NCBI GenBank assembly: GCA_964057225.1
Contig: OZ059896.1
Span: 15,388,501-15,452,500, forward strand
Direction: 5' to 3'
Source: Auanema rhodensis
Lineage: Eukaryota; Nematoda; Chromadorea; Rhabditida; Rhabditidae
DNA length: 64,000 nt
Shown here: one piece after another, positions 10,989-24,678 of the stretch
Layout: each line of letters opens with the position of its first letter
How positions within the stretch are numbered: position 1 is the first letter of the stretch
Notes under the pieces: generated by a model
Databases searched by the model: none
Told to the model about the DNA's origin: nothing
What the model saw: only the letters and a program-made list of their open reading frames with translations
Translations under genes and position numbers: made by a program

Positions 10989-13900
10989 TTAGAAGAATGA
11001 TAGACGTCTATTAGCCAAACGGTTATGTGGCTTAATGCTTCCATAGTATCGTAGCAAAAAGTTGCGAACCTAAACAAGTACAAATTTGTTTGAAGGGTCG
11101 TTAAAAGATATGAAAGTACCTGACGTCTACTGAATTGGCCTCCAGAATGGCAAGTAGGGCAGAGGAAAGGAGGTGGGAACTGCATCTTAATATACTGAGG
11201 ATCTTCAGTTGCATCACCATGAAGGCGGTTGTTCACAATGTTGTGAGCTCGCCACAGGTATGTCATCATATCGTGTGGGTGACGAACCTAAAAATGAATA
11301 TGATCTCAGTAAGTGACTGAAGCATGATAGACTAACCCGTCGTTCGTTGAGTGGGAATAAAGTGGTTGTCATGTGCATAAAGTGATTCTTACAGTGTTGA
11401 CAACCAAAGTAATTTTTAACCCAACCCTAAAACGAAAAGCTTTATAAGCGGAAAAGTTTGAGCTGTAGAGATACCTGTATATCTCGAAGTGGCTTGATAG
11501 CATCAACATGATCATCCTTAATAGTATCAATGTATGTATGAACTGTTAAAGCATGGAATGTTGTCCATAATCCGCATGTATATCCTCTGGAAATTATATT
11601 TCATTAAACTTGTCTTTATTCTTTAACTTCATACCTGAACATGGGGTTACTTCCACGGCAATGTTGCCAAGTTGAATTAACTGGGAAAGGATTAGCATAG
11701 ACGCGCTAGAAATACATACGAACTTAGTTTAACACCTTTAAAGGGATATGACTTACCTCAACGTTCTCAAATTGACGTCTATAGTCTTCAACAGAAACCA
11801 TTCGCTGATCACGGCGGGATTCCAAATACTCTCTCATGTGTGTGAAGACCAAACGAGCACGCTCACTGCTTTTAAGAATCTGAAAATTAATCGTATATTA
11901 CTTGATGTTCATGTCAACTTTGCTTACAGTAGAAGATGTCCGTCTTCCACGAGTTCGGAGATCGTTCGAAAATGAAAGGACCGGGAAATGCTGTAATGAG
12001 CGGAGATGAGAACGCATAGTTAGAAGATATAACTTACATTTGATAATAGGGTCACGAAATCAGTAAGAGCCGTGAAGTTTTCACCTTGAATATATCCAGG
12101 AGAACGAATAACTTCATTGTAAATAGCCATATGCATAGCCTTAAGCATATCAGTCTCAGATACATAGTACAGTTCACGACAACTGAAATGAAAGAATTGT
12201 AACTTCAACTTCAAGTTTTTGTACTTCCAAAAATAGTCATTTGTTTGCTTAATCAAGATTAATTTTCACAGCCTTTTCTGCTTTTTTTGCGAATTTTATT
12301 TTGTATTTGACTGAATGTTCCACTAAATATTCTAACATAAGTCTATTTGCTGATGAGTGACAATACTAGAAATCGCTTTAAACTGTTTGCTTCACACTTA
12401 GTCCAGCATTTCTCCTCCCAATTTTTCCCTCATCACATCCTCACTACCAGCAGCTAGTTTATCTAATGATTAATATTTTTCAAGAGTTCAGCAAACAACT
12501 GAAACATTCACACCCTTGATGAGGACATTCAAACGGATATAAGAATAAATCTATTTTTTTTCTTATCAAAAAACAACAAGAAATTAAATTTTTCGCTCAT
12601 TTTCGTTGAGATAGTCTCGTCGACGAGCTTTGCGCGCAGTCAAAATTTGGAAACATTTCTAACACAAATACAAGTCGCGAAATTTAGTAAACGACATTTG
12701 AGCAAATAAGATGATTAAGAATCACTGTATAAGCTCTTCTTATCTATCCACTTATCGGCTAGCTATTTGTCTTTTCGTTGAAAGTATGTGACACTTTATG
12801 AAGTGGACAGACATGTTACACGTCTTTAATATTATTTTCTTATTTTTTCTACATACTATTGAAAATTAAAAATAAACATACCTTTCTGGATGTTTTTCAC
12901 AGTCAACGATTGGAGCTTTTGTAGTTGTTGTTGGACGAGGAGTAGTTGTCGTGAGCAACATAGCTGGAGGATTCTGGAACGAACTTCTTGAATCGGACAG
13001 GATGACGTTATCCAAATCCTTATAGGTACTGTTCGAGAATCTGAATGCACTGATATTAAGAAGAAAAAAGAGAGGTAACTACGAACCTTTGCATGTACAG
13101 AGCCTGTTGATGATCACGTCGGAAAAGAGCAACAGTAGGGAATTCACGAACTCGTAACATTTGTACCAAAGGTGAATTCGAGAGAGCTCTACGTGATCCA
13201 AGAATACTGCTTCGTGAAGACAGATCAAGAAGGAACTGGAATAGAGTTTGCAATTCATTGGAAGTTTTTGATATTCACGGAATACCTGACTTCCAACACC
13301 ATCATATTCTTCGAATATAATAGCCATATAATCAGCTGATTCAGCCACTCCTTCCCATAATTGACCATATGTGGTACGGCTATAACATTGAGTTTATACA
13401 TACTTGCTCAAGTTTTTGCCAAGTTTTAATACAAATTCAGTTCAGTAGTGAATTTGGGAATGAAAATACCAACCTGTCAACACCAATGTGGACAAAGTTT
13501 GGCCAATCCGGATAACGAAACCGATAATATTCGTTAGCTACGGTACGTAACAGAGATTCACGCATCTGTTCTGGAGAATGTGGTGTTTTCATTGACTTAG
13601 CTTCTTGAGCAGTTCGTGCAGATCGTGGATAATACTGAAACAATGAAACATGTTAACTTTCTATTTTGATTTTATTCTGTATGATCTGCCGATTGGTTTT
13701 TATTTAATTTTGTCTCTACTTTACTCAGAACAAATTTTCTCAGTTTCAATGATTTGAGTTGGATCAAAAACTGTATACATAACTTCAAACGATATTAAGG
13801 GGATACCCGCTCTAAGCTTTTTAGAAAAAAAATATCTTGTAGTTGTCGTCGAAACATCTCAACATGAATTGAAAAGCAAATAGTCTCAAGCTTTACGGAA

Positions 13901-15255
13901 GAAGTTTGAACACATTCATTTACTATGTGTATATAGTATGATAGTTAAGTATATATATTTAATACTTAATAGCTTTTTCATCAATATCTTCGTTATCATA
14001 TGATAATCAAAGATCGTCTTCATGTCATCATCAAACGGCTAAATGCTTATTCTATCACTCTTCGTTTTCGTTTGTTCTTCAGAAAGAAGAAATGCGAAAA
14101 CAGTTCAAGAATCATAATCAATCGAACCACCTTCTATCTTTTTTTCTTTCCCGGAAAAAAAAGATTATAATCAAGCCACCTTACCTTAAGCATGGGGAAG
14201 TGAGTAACACCATTTTCACGACAAATCTGAGTATTGAACGAGTCAGCACAGTTCATAACAGCAACTGTAACAACGTTGTTCCATTCCTTAACCATTCCAG
14301 CAAATTGCCGGAAGAAAGGAGCAAATGCACGACAATGACCACACCTGAAAGAAATTTGTTGAATCATACTGTAACTATACTATTTATAAATAGATATAAG
14401 CAAGTTGTGTATGTATGTCTATAACAGCTAATATTCATATGCATCTTTCCCTCATTCATGTCTTTCAAATCATTTCAATGGCAAGACGACTAAATTGTTT
14501 TTTTTTTCAATCACGTAAAATGTTTTTGAACATCTTACACGGCGAACCCCTACAACCATAAAGCGGAATTATGCTCCTACGAATGAAACAAGCGAAATAT
14601 CTTCGGCTTCTCGGCCTGATTGAACAATGCGTACGTGAATTTGATCGCAAACGTTTTTTTTTTTCATATTTGTCAAGATGAAAAAAGGGATGAGAGATGT
14701 TCTTTCTCTTCGCAAAGTAGTCGCCGTAAAGAGGATATCGATTTCATAACAAAGCAAATAGATTCCGGATGTTATTTTCGGCGAGATGTTGATGACGATG
14801 TTGTCGTGAAGCTGTGATGAGCTTGCGAACGAGTAGGTCAACGGCACCCCATATGAACTCGCACCTCTCTCCGCACCTCACTTCACTATGTGATGAGAGT
14901 TGATTGGCTAACATGTTAACAATCAAGCTGCTGACGATTTAAAAGTAAACACATCAAGATTCTTGGAGTTTTGACACTTTGTGTTTCGAATATTATAAAT
15001 TTCAAACAAGCTTGACTACACATCACAACGTTGTACAAGTGCATAAGAAACTTACCAATCAGCATAGAATTCGATGACAAAAGCTTTATCTTGACCATAT
15101 ACTGTATCAGAAAATGTCTGTTGGTCCAAATGCATGATGGGCTCGAATCCAGGCGTGTATAAGGTAGGATTGCTACCCATAGGTACATAATTCATCGAAG
15201 AGATGGCTGCATGACCCACAGCCACCATGGATAGGGCCCAGGATGCCCAAAACAT
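10989..15255 (-). CDS. Quiescin sulfhydryl oxidase (QSOX)
   Basis: Flavoenzyme of the secretory pathway that makes disulfides in client proteins and passes the electrons to oxygen. Fourteen exons join without a frame break to 594 residues. The ATG at 15255 opens a signal peptide (MFWASWALSMVAVGHA). A thioredoxin domain follows with the CGHC site (EFYADWCGHCRAFAPF, split by an intron), then a second, inactive thioredoxin-like region, a Thr/Pro linker (TTTTTPRPTTTTK) likely to be O-glycosylated, and the Erv/ALR domain with YTCGLWTTFHALTV, catalytic CxxC in FGCQHCKNHF, the FAD-contacting WRAHNIVNNRL and distal CPTC. The tail is short and basic with no membrane span, so this form is probably secreted or Golgi-luminal. 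An acceptor (TCTTTGCAG) lies 7 bp before the ATG. The first intron (14345-15055) and the one at 12183-12881 are the long ones. Confidence 0.93.
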
Positions 15256-18200
15256 CACCTGTCTGCAAAGACATGAGATTTAATATGTGAATATGATAAT
15301 GATAATACTAATAGAGACAATAAGAAATATGACAAGAAATGACAGGAATTTGAAGAAAAAAACGAAAAGATAATTCCAAATATACAAAGATAAAGAATTT
15401 CATTCAGTTACACTATTTCAATACAAGAAATCTAAATGATCAGGACACTTGAAGATCGAAAAATGAATCAAAGTGGTTCGCCAGACAGGTCTATACTAGA
15501 GCCATATAGTCTAACCCGTGAAAAGTGACTTCAAAAGTGAAATCTGACAAGAAAAGGATTGCTGCAAGGATGCATAAAGAAAGAAAGAAGAAGGTTGTGA
15601 GAAAAAAAACGGAAAATGGATAAAGACGAAAAGTCGCCTCGACGAGAAGATGGCGACATCAACAGAGAAACCATTAACAACATGAATATAGTCATTTATT
15701 AGTTGTGACCTCAGTTAAGTGATGAATTGTGAATGCGTTGGAAAAATTGTTTCAGGCTTAGATGCTAGTCAGGAATGGTCTCTATCACAATCTATCATTC
15801 AACATCATTCTTTTTCGATCTTTTCGCTCACTCACTCACTATCTCACTATCTCAATCTCACTTTTTGAGAAGCACGGAGCGACATCAAAAAGAGCCAGCA
15901 CATTGGAAATGACCAGAGGCATTCCAACTTTAGACATTTAAAGCGGAAGGTTTGTGAACCGCAAACAGACGCCCCTTTCTGATTGGTATGAGAGAAAGAC
16001 GTTAACATCGAGTTAAATAAGATGCATGAGAAAAACAAGACATAACAATAAAACTTGTTGGTCAAATGGCTGTTGCATTGGCCCGCGCTACTATTCAACA
16101 TGGTCAATGCCTAAAAAGTAGAGGAATAGAAAACAGAAGTCGAGACGAATGGATGGCACAACGATGATGATGTGGCACGCCAGAAATAGAAGAAGCAGAA
16201 GCGCAATGTCATAACTTTTACCAGACAAGAGTTGTTTACTATAAGAGTTAAAGCGCAACTTGATTACATTGTTACTTACAATCAGGAAAAAGAAAAAAGA
16301 AAAGAAAGAAAAAGTTGTGGATGATGAAGCAGTGTCAAACAGAAACAATCAAGTATTTACTTACAAATTTCCAAAAAAAAAAAGTAGAAACAGTGAAATA
16401 AATAGTTGTATGAAATTAAGGAATGAAGATAGGCTGAAGTTCGAAAAGATTGCCACAGGTCGGGGGGAAAAGGTTGAAAGTGGGGAAAGAGGTCGAGAGA
16501 GTCAGAGAAAACAGTTCAACTGATAACAATCTATGTGTGGAAATGAAGTTATTCAATTACTGTATTGTTATTATTTTCAATATAATTAAAGAAAGAATAT
16601 GTAAAAAAAACAGTTGATTTATATGTGAATTGACAAGGAAAAAATAAGTCTCGAAGAGTGGCTGCTGTGGAATTCAAAAATTGCACATGATTTCAACTGA
16701 TAAGATAGGTAGAAAAGCTAAGAGAAGAAAAGAAGAATGAAGAAAAAATAAAGAAATCATTTCAAAGAAGAGAAAGAGAGAATATGAATGTAAAAAGAAA
16801 ACGAGGATAGAAAAATCACATAAATAGTATCAGAAAGAAATGAAAATTAGCTGACAAGTAATGAAGCAAATGAGCACGTGCTTGTTCAGTTGTTCTTCGA
16901 GCTGGAAGCAATAAAGGAAGAATTTTTTCCCATAGAATAGAATAATCCATAAGGTTATCAAAGAAATAATGAACAGATACAGCCATGAAAATATGATGAG
17001 GAATTGAAGAAGCTGTAGCAAATAGAATGATGCACAAACAAAATACAAACAATTCAGATTGGACGTTCTTTGCGTCCGGATGCTCTTCCTATCATCTTTA
17101 GGTCTGAAGTCTCAAAATTCTGCTTTTCAGAGCAAAAAGGAAAATAATGAAGATGAATAGGAAAAGGGGGAAACGACAGATGAAGTGAGAGACTCTTGAG
17201 AATTATTAATTGAATATATGAATAGCGATCAAACGATATTCTTTATATCTTTTAATTCAGTGAAAATCAGACTGAAGGTGAGATACAGATCTCCAGATTA
17301 TAGCTCTCAGCGAGACGACTCGCATATCCACAGAATCATGCAAAAAGGGCAAACTGAAAGTGACAAGAATCAAACCAATTGAATCAGGTTAATCGTTTTA
17401 ATGCTATACTTCTTCTTTGTCTTTTTCAACATCCACGTCTCAGGGGTTATCCCGTTATCTAAATGCCAATGATGTTTTGCATTTTAAAGTTTTACGTGTA
17501 TATGTCTTTTACAACTTTTTCTTCACTTTTCGCATAAACAGTCTCAGGCATAAATTGAACACAGAGAGAAAGAGAACGTGAATATCATTTAAACGTATGT
17601 ACATTAGAGCGAGAGAGAAAGAGAGAGAAGCGAAGAATCTATTGCAAACGTGATGATCAACGTTCTTCATGCATACAAGTCGTCGTCATCAATTCAAATT
17701 AACTTCACGTAGCGGGAAGTTTCGCTAATGAACTTTTCATATTGCGGTCAACATAACAACAACAAAAAAAAGAATGTTTGACAACTTAACAATATTTATG
17801 ATGACCATCACTATCAATTCGACGATGTCATCGTACAATTGTTTAAATCGTTATACTCTTGTAATCATTGATAATTCTCATGTTCTCGAATTTTTTGTTC
17901 GACATCAAATGGTCAATTTCATTGAAGGCCATCTCTTCTCATCTTCACCGTTGTCGTTATCGTCATCACAGACGAGAAGGTGAAAGCTAGCAGCGTAAAA
18001 GGAAGGCTATCCCTTTACCTTTTACACACGCACTTCCTGTCTTCTCATCCCGATCACATCGTTGTACATCCCACACACACACAGACATACACACACACAT
18101 CTATAGTATTGAATACTGATGATGAATGAAAAGGTAAAATGATTCAGAAACATGTGTGTAACATTTACATTTTTATTTTCTTTTGAATTACGTTTAGTAA

Positions 18201-18719
18201 TGGAGGGAAATCCCATAAAATTTAGGTCAAAATTTTAAAAAAATGGCCAAATGATTTTCTTTGAATTCACGCTGTTCAGCATGTAAGGGCCAAGAGGGGG
18301 AGGGAGAGCTACATGCTTTATGGCGTCAAGTTGTCTTTGGCTTTAAAACCTTATCACATCATTATCATTTTCTCTATTGGGTTATAGATTCAAAATAAAA
18401 TTCTGCTTATGACCCATTAAAATAAGAAAAATGAAGACAAAGAAAAGTCATGTGTGTGTTTGTAGTAAGTCTAGATTATAAGAGAAATGCAATAAATTAA
18501 AAGAAAAATGTAATTTCAGATCAATTAGACTTGATTAGGAATACCTGAATCAGATAGTAACGTATGTACAGTAAGAGTAGTAAGCCTCTCTTGCAGCTAA
18601 ATACAAACAATATCTTTGTGGCATGCTATATGGCTTATAGTGAAAAGACTTATGATATCTCAGACTATGCAGAAGAGAAGCCGTATGACGGTGATGATGA
18701 CTGGTGATGAGACTGAGGT

Positions 18720-18825
18720 GATGAGGTTTACGAGCTCTCCGATCAGGCTCCGACTGTCTGCAACTGTTGGACGTGGGGCGCCGCCCCGCCCCTTTGGACC
18801 GGGCGCCAGATCCCAATGTCGCAAA
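18720..18825. promoter_or_regulatory. GC-rich islet with GC-box in the gene desert
   Basis: A GC-rich patch of about 100 bp in AT-rich DNA. It contains GCCCCGCCCC at 18783-18792 (an Sp1/KLF-type GC box on the other strand) and two GGGCGCC-type palindromic pieces. The + strand changes from purine-rich on its left to strongly pyrimidine-rich on its right (18840-19100). That is the picture of a bidirectional promoter or a conserved element. No open frame crossing it resembles a known protein. Functional assignment is inference. Confidence 0.3.
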
Positions 18826-20074
18826 AATTGGCTTCGTTTGTGTTTACTTTTTGTATTACCTGCTCTGTTCAGTTCTTTCTCTCCTTCTTTTTCCCTCACT
18901 TTTTTGTCTCTCTCTTACTCTCGCCACTACTTGTTCTCCGTCTATTTCAAGGAGTTATTGCTTTCTTCACTTAGTCTCCTCATCATCTTTCTTCCCATCC
19001 AGCCTCTCATCATTCGTAGCTTTTTCTGAATATCCGTTAATCTATGTTCTTCTCATTCATTCTAACATTCATTTATCTCGTCGGCATTCGAAAGAGCGAT
19101 TCGCAGCCAGGTACATGAACGGATGAGTCAGACACAAAGTTGTTGAATGTATGAAGACAATGTATGTTCTTGATAATTGGATGAACACACATACATACAC
19201 ATAACTACTACACACATCATACAATGCCCATATCAGATAATTTGAGAAACAAGTAAGAACACGTAATAAATGATTTTATGTGAAGCTTGGGCGTTCTGTT
19301 TAGACGTTGACACGCTTTTCCAGCAAACCAATCTCTCTCTTTCTCTCAATTCCATCTGCTTCCTTCTCACCTATTCTTTGCTTCCTTTTTCATTTTTTGA
19401 TTTGTCTATTGACATTGCCTTTTAGGGGGTTGGAAGGAGCTGAGTATAAAAGTTTCTAAACTTAACTTTCACAATGTGAATGATTACAATATACAAAAAA
19501 TCAATAACATTGTCTGTTTGTACTAATAAAAACACATTTCAATGAATTTTATAATAATCTTTGGCTTATTTCAACACCTTGAAATTACTTATTCAAACTA
19601 TCAAGTTCATTGTAAATGATAGAAGGAATTTGAGGAATGCCCTGAGGGCAAACGGCAAAGGTCTGTGAGTCAGCTTAACATCATTATCATTATCTCATTG
19701 ACATTTTCGATAAGCACTTAAGCTAACAATGAACTTGTCTTAGTTTGACTGGCGTTAATAGGCAGAGTTGAAAGGACACAAAAGAGCCAGAAGCTTAAGA
19801 CTGATTAAGGTTTGGTTGAATTTCAAGATGCCATTCAACGTGTTCCGGGAGAAAAATAGTTCAGATGTGAAGTATATCAAGGAATAATACGTTAAACAAG
19901 AATTATTGTTAAGAACTATAATGTGTAGATAATTGAAGCACAAAAATTATTACTGATGATGAAATCAACAGATGCTATCAGCTTTCTCACATCGAGTTAT
20001 AAGCTTATCACTTCATCAGTAGGACAACAAACGTCATTTTTTCGAAAAAAAAAGTAGGAGCAAACGACTGCTCT

Positions 20075-20325
20075 TTCATAAGGCGTCAGGTACAAGTCGG
20101 ATGAAGTGAGAGGTACACGAATGATCAAGTTAACGCCAGAGACTGACGAAGATATAACCGAACTCTACGAAAACGATCAAGAGTGTGCAAGAAGTTATTG
20201 GTGATGAGAATTCAAAGAAGCAAACGGATGGACACGGCTCAGAATTGAAAATGCTAAGAAAGCACTGACGAGAGACATAAGAGTTTCCCGGAATGAGGCT
20301 CGCCAAGTGGATACGAGATTAAGTG
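20075..20325 (+). pseudogene. Interrupted coding-like segment
   Basis: On the + strand a frame reads GTRMIKLTPETDEDITELYE then NDQECARSYW, followed at once by TGATGA stops, and continues in the same frame with KKALTRDIRVSRNEARQVDT to a TAA. The first half faintly resembles the activation propeptide of M14 metallocarboxypeptidases, in the T-P-E-T ... YE ... W spacing. No zinc-binding carboxypeptidase exon was found nearby. It could be a relic or chance reading of purine-rich DNA. Confidence 0.15.
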
Positions 20326-20854
20326 AATAAGTAGATAGTACAACAAGATGAGAGACAGGAAACAGATAGCCTTCACTTCACGTGGGTCATAATACTGGAT
20401 TTGATATCTGCTCATCTTCATGTTAAACATCTTCTCTATACAACATAAGTGAAATGACAAATCTGAATGTACGTGATAGTTTTTTGAGCTAAAAATAACT
20501 ATATGTAGTATATATGATATGGAATATCCATTAAAACAAATACAAAAAGAATAGAAAGAACGAATATTTGAAACACAAAAACCTCAAAACTGTTCAATGG
20601 AATAGTACATGATAGTAAGTAAAGGTAGGATTCGGAGAATAAAGATGAACCAATACTCAGGTAGCCTCTACAGATTTTATGGCAAAATCTGCTGATGATG
20701 GCGTTGGAAACAGCTTTCGTTTTTTTTTAAGAAAAAAAAATTTGATTGGAATATTGCAGTCTTTTTGTCTGCTTGTGATAACATGTTCAAATCAAGCAGC
20801 TGTATCGAAACTTTTATTTCGTTTATCTTAACTCATTATTGTCTCACACTGATC

Positions 20855-20945
20855 ATCGCGAAACGAATCGTTCTCGTCGCCGGGAGCGTGCTATGTCCAA
20901 TGTCTACACAGACGCCCAGAGGCGCCAAGCAACCGGATTGAATGA
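20855..20945. other. GC-rich islet
   Basis: About 90 bp with raised GC content (GTCGCCGGGAGCGTGC and CCCAGAGGCGCCAAGC) between AT-rich flanks. A short + strand frame passes through it but has no recognisable domain. It may be a conserved regulatory element or an untranslated first exon; nothing in the sequence decides. Confidence 0.25.
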
Positions 20946-21715
20946 GGAGAGACATAGCTATTTATTTATATTGAAACGACGATTAAGAGAAGATGAAGAC
21001 GAAGAAAAGAAAAAGACAAATAGGAAAAGATAGAGTGATTGTTGGATAAGATGCTGATGAAAGTGATAAGATGACAAGGAGAAGGAGAATAAGACGACGA
21101 TGATGGAAACCACGTGAAGTGTCTTTCGTTTTCTTTCTAAACGTAAAGGTGATTGGATACAATATGTGGCACGGATGGATGATACATGGACTGAGATTTC
21201 AAGTTCAAACAACAATAGAAAAAAAAATTGTTGGTCCAAAGTGTTAAGTGAATAGAAGGCGTTTGTAAGCTATACTATAACTTTTAACTATCTAATAAGT
21301 TTGTGGCAATTTTCATGCATTTTTAATTATATTTGCCATTACGTTTTGGCAAAACATCAACAAAATGAAGGAGGAGGAAGATAAGCTATATTAATATTAT
21401 GACTGAAATGGAAGAAAACAAAGAGATGAGAGAGAAAAACAGTGTGTATGTGAAAAGAAGAGAGAAGAAAGAAAAATAGATGATGAGAAGGAGATGGAGG
21501 TTCTTGTGAACTAGGAAAAAACAATGTTTGTGTTGGAAGTGTCGTTCCGAAAACTAACAAAAGAGGATACAAGGCTTGATAAAGTTTGAAAGACAAATAC
21601 ATGCGTTTGATTAGAAACATTCAATTTCAAACGGTAGAAACAAGATTTACTGCAAACCAAGCATAACTAAAGCAAGTCAAGAAAAGAAGGGCAGCAAGAC
21701 GATGATTTGATGAAA

Positions 21716-21735
21716 CAATCTTCGTCTATGGTATA

Positions 21736-21769
<34 letters not shown>

Positions 21770-21779
21770 ATAGACGAAG

Positions 21780-21783
<4 letters not shown>
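21716..21783. repeat. Perfect inverted repeat around an AT microsatellite
   Basis: The left arm 21716-21736 (21 bp, starting CAATCTTCGTCTATGG) and the right arm 21763-21783 are exact reverse complements. They are separated by 26 bp that are almost pure alternating AT, so nearly the whole 68 bp can fold back on itself. A second AT run follows directly to about 21818. The arms lack sequence beyond 21 bp in common and no target duplication is visible, so a MITE is not supported. Confidence 0.85.

Positions 21784-21818
<35 letters not shown>
21784..21818. repeat. AT dinucleotide repeat
   Basis: About 35 bp of uninterrupted alternating TA directly after the right arm of the palindrome. Confidence 0.95.
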
Positions 21819-21822
<4 letters not shown>

Positions 21823-24649
21823 TTATTTATGTTTCAGGATAATTAAGAAAAATGAAAGATTAAAATAGAAATCAGAACTTGATTGATCATTGAATGACTA
21901 TAGACAGAGGAAAAACTGCTCACCGATCATAATTACGGACAAAGTTGATTTGTCCTGTGTTCATAGTTAATTCGTCACGTTTCAAGTTATCTTCCATCCA
22001 GATTTCCGTGTGTATAACAACGTAAATCAAAGATGAGAAATCTATCGTGTAAAGGTAAACAGATAACGATGAGCCAGGTGCGAGATTTTGATTTAAAGTT
22101 TTATGGAACCCGCTAAGAATTAAAATGACCTGTCGATGTTTTAAAAAAAACTTAATACGTTGTTATGAAACATACAAGTTTCCCCAAGAGTAAGATGTAA
22201 AATAAAATAACTTTTGACAGGCAGAGGAAAAGGGGAAAGGGTATATTACTGCCGAAGATCATATCAACCAATGTTCATTTGTGTATTCGATGCTCATGAC
22301 CTATGATGACTGAAATGATGACAAGAACGTAACTATTTCACGTGACATCGTCAGATTAGAACTATTTTCAAGTAGTACCAAAGATACTGTTCAAATACAG
22401 GATAATATTTTTATTGGAACACTTATCCTCTACTTTCTCTATTATACTTTGTATCAATCTCTAGCACTTTCATCATTTTTGTTCTTATAGTAAAGAGAGT
22501 CAATTACAGTCAAAAAGTACAGAACTGGTTGATTTTCAACTTTTCAAGATCTATATTCAACTACTGAAGAATGCTATCTTCAAAATTTGGAACTTTCAAT
22601 CCTACAGTATCTTAATTCCAGCAGCAGTTTTGTCAGTGTTGGGAGATTGGTCAACAAACAATATTGAATGAGCCGCAAAAGCTGATATGCACAGTGATAT
22701 CCGGATAGAGGAAACATCATCTTCCGGTTTAAATCATGTTCCGAACTGTTGCAAATCACTTTTTCGTCGAACTCTACATCTCAAAACCAAAAAAAACCGG
22801 CTGATATATGCTTGTCAACATATGTCAGCTTTTCTGCCTTACAACATCTTATATTTCAAACAATTCGGAAACTGTTAGAACATCGGAAAAAAACGAATCC
22901 ACTTAACCTCTGACCGTCGTCAAGCCAAATTGACAGAATAATGAGCCGAAAACGAAAAAAACCAGACCGTGAGGACTATCTAGGATATGAAGAGATAAAG
23001 AGAGAAGATGAAAAGTAAAAGGCATAGGTACGAGTGAAGAAAAAGGAATATTGGCGCAGCTCAGACAATCACCTAGACTGAATACAGGATGTACAGTCTG
23101 GATAGAGTATATACGACTACTGTCCGACTTGTTGCATCTCTTTTCTCATTTCTTAGTGTACGTTTTCATTTTAACATCCTCTTCAACTCTTGTTCCGTCA
23201 TTTTGATCCAAACGTGAGGACGATCAAACGGAACCGAGGGGCGTTGTCCAAAGATTTTTTGTAACTCTTGGGGGGTATGTAAAAGATAAATTCCATCACC
23301 ATTTAATAGGATACAAGATGATGTCAGCTAAACACACACAAAGTAATTTTTAAACAATTCAAACTGTCATTCTCCTTGAACTTTTTCTCATTTTCTAGCT
23401 AGAATACATCAGATGTAATCATCTTAGAATAATAATACGTAATAAATAGAAATCAATTGAAAAAAAGAGCAATTCAGTCTGTAGGCATTGCAAATGTTTA
23501 AGTCTTAAGAAACAAAATATATTATATATAAGAGGCAGTCCAACGTAATTGGGGAGAAAAAACCAGAAATATCAAACAAAAATCCGAAAAATTAGAATAA
23601 ACTGACTAACCTTTAAGCTGCAAATCATTTGCGCACAACCGGTTAGTGCGTCTTTTTCACTTCAAATGAGCAATATCATGTCACGTCAACTTCACGTAAG
23701 ACGCGTTAACAAACATTTGGCAATTAGCATATAGCTTAGATACTTATATTTAATATGCAAATATTCACGTAGAATAAAAGATCAAAAAGCAATTTGTGGA
23801 TTTTATTTCATTTTCTTAAATTATCAAAATATTTTCAATTTTTTCACAAAATGATGGATGTATATGTCATGTACGGATATAGGATGCATATAGGATATGG
23901 CTAAAGTAATATTATTTTGAATTTAGCTTCATTTGGAGGAAAAAATGAAGTAAAATCAAGAAAATTTGTATTATTTAAGTATAATTTGTACAAAAAAATC
24001 TATTTTCAATTTGTGTTTTCTAACTTAGTTGTTTCAACTTGCTTGGTTTTTGAGTAGTCTAGTCTTCACGCCTTTCGTCATTCAAGCAAATATGCGTACA
24101 TGTAATTAGAGAGAAATATTTAAACGGGAAACAAAGAAGAAGGGAGAAGAAGAAACATAAAAAGAGAGAGAGACAAAAGAAAGAGATTTTGTACAATTAG
24201 AGATTAAGCTGATCAAGAAGCACACGTGGTGGACAGTCGGAGCAAAACGAAGGAAATAAAAAAAAACGAAAATAGACCGAAAGTAAACTATAAGATACAT
24301 ATTTATTTACGTTTTTTCTTAATGAAAAGCTCAATTAGAGGGAGCACAATCCGAAACATAAGTAAATTGAAAAAAATGTTTTTTCCAGATCATATGGCAG
24401 GATATTCAGTAAATAATCGTTAATTGACATATCTAAACTATCTGCATATACTAGATATATTATAGGAAAAATTAGCAGAAATATTGAATATAATTTTGCA
24501 GAAAAATGAAGAGTAGAGATGAAGTATATTGTGGTCAACGCAAAAACACCCTAGGGAGTAGCATGAGAGCAAGATTTGAGCTGTGCAAATGAAATCTAAA
24601 GATTGTTGGGTACCCGACAAGTCTTGATTTCATTGAAAAAAACTTTCAG

Positions 24650-24678
24650 CAGATCTTCTTTAGAAATAAGAAGATCTG
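24650..24678. repeat. Short perfect hairpin
   Basis: CAGATCTTCTT at 24650-24660 and its exact reverse complement at 24668-24678 flank a 7-nt loop (TAGAAAT). The 11-bp stem is too short for a miRNA precursor and no T-run follows. Confidence 0.6.

Noticed and set aside
15256-15258. GTG start for QSOX one codon upstream of the ATG
   Set aside because: The ATG at 15255 is a normal start and lies directly after the acceptor; a GTG start has no support in this gene.
18550-18899. Protein gene across the GC-rich islet
   Set aside because: All three overlapping frames are Arg/Gly/Pro-rich only because of the GC content, end quickly, and connect to no further exons.
21716-21783. MITE or terminal-inverted-repeat transposon
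   Set aside because: The arms enclose only an AT run, with no target-site duplication and no second copy in the window.
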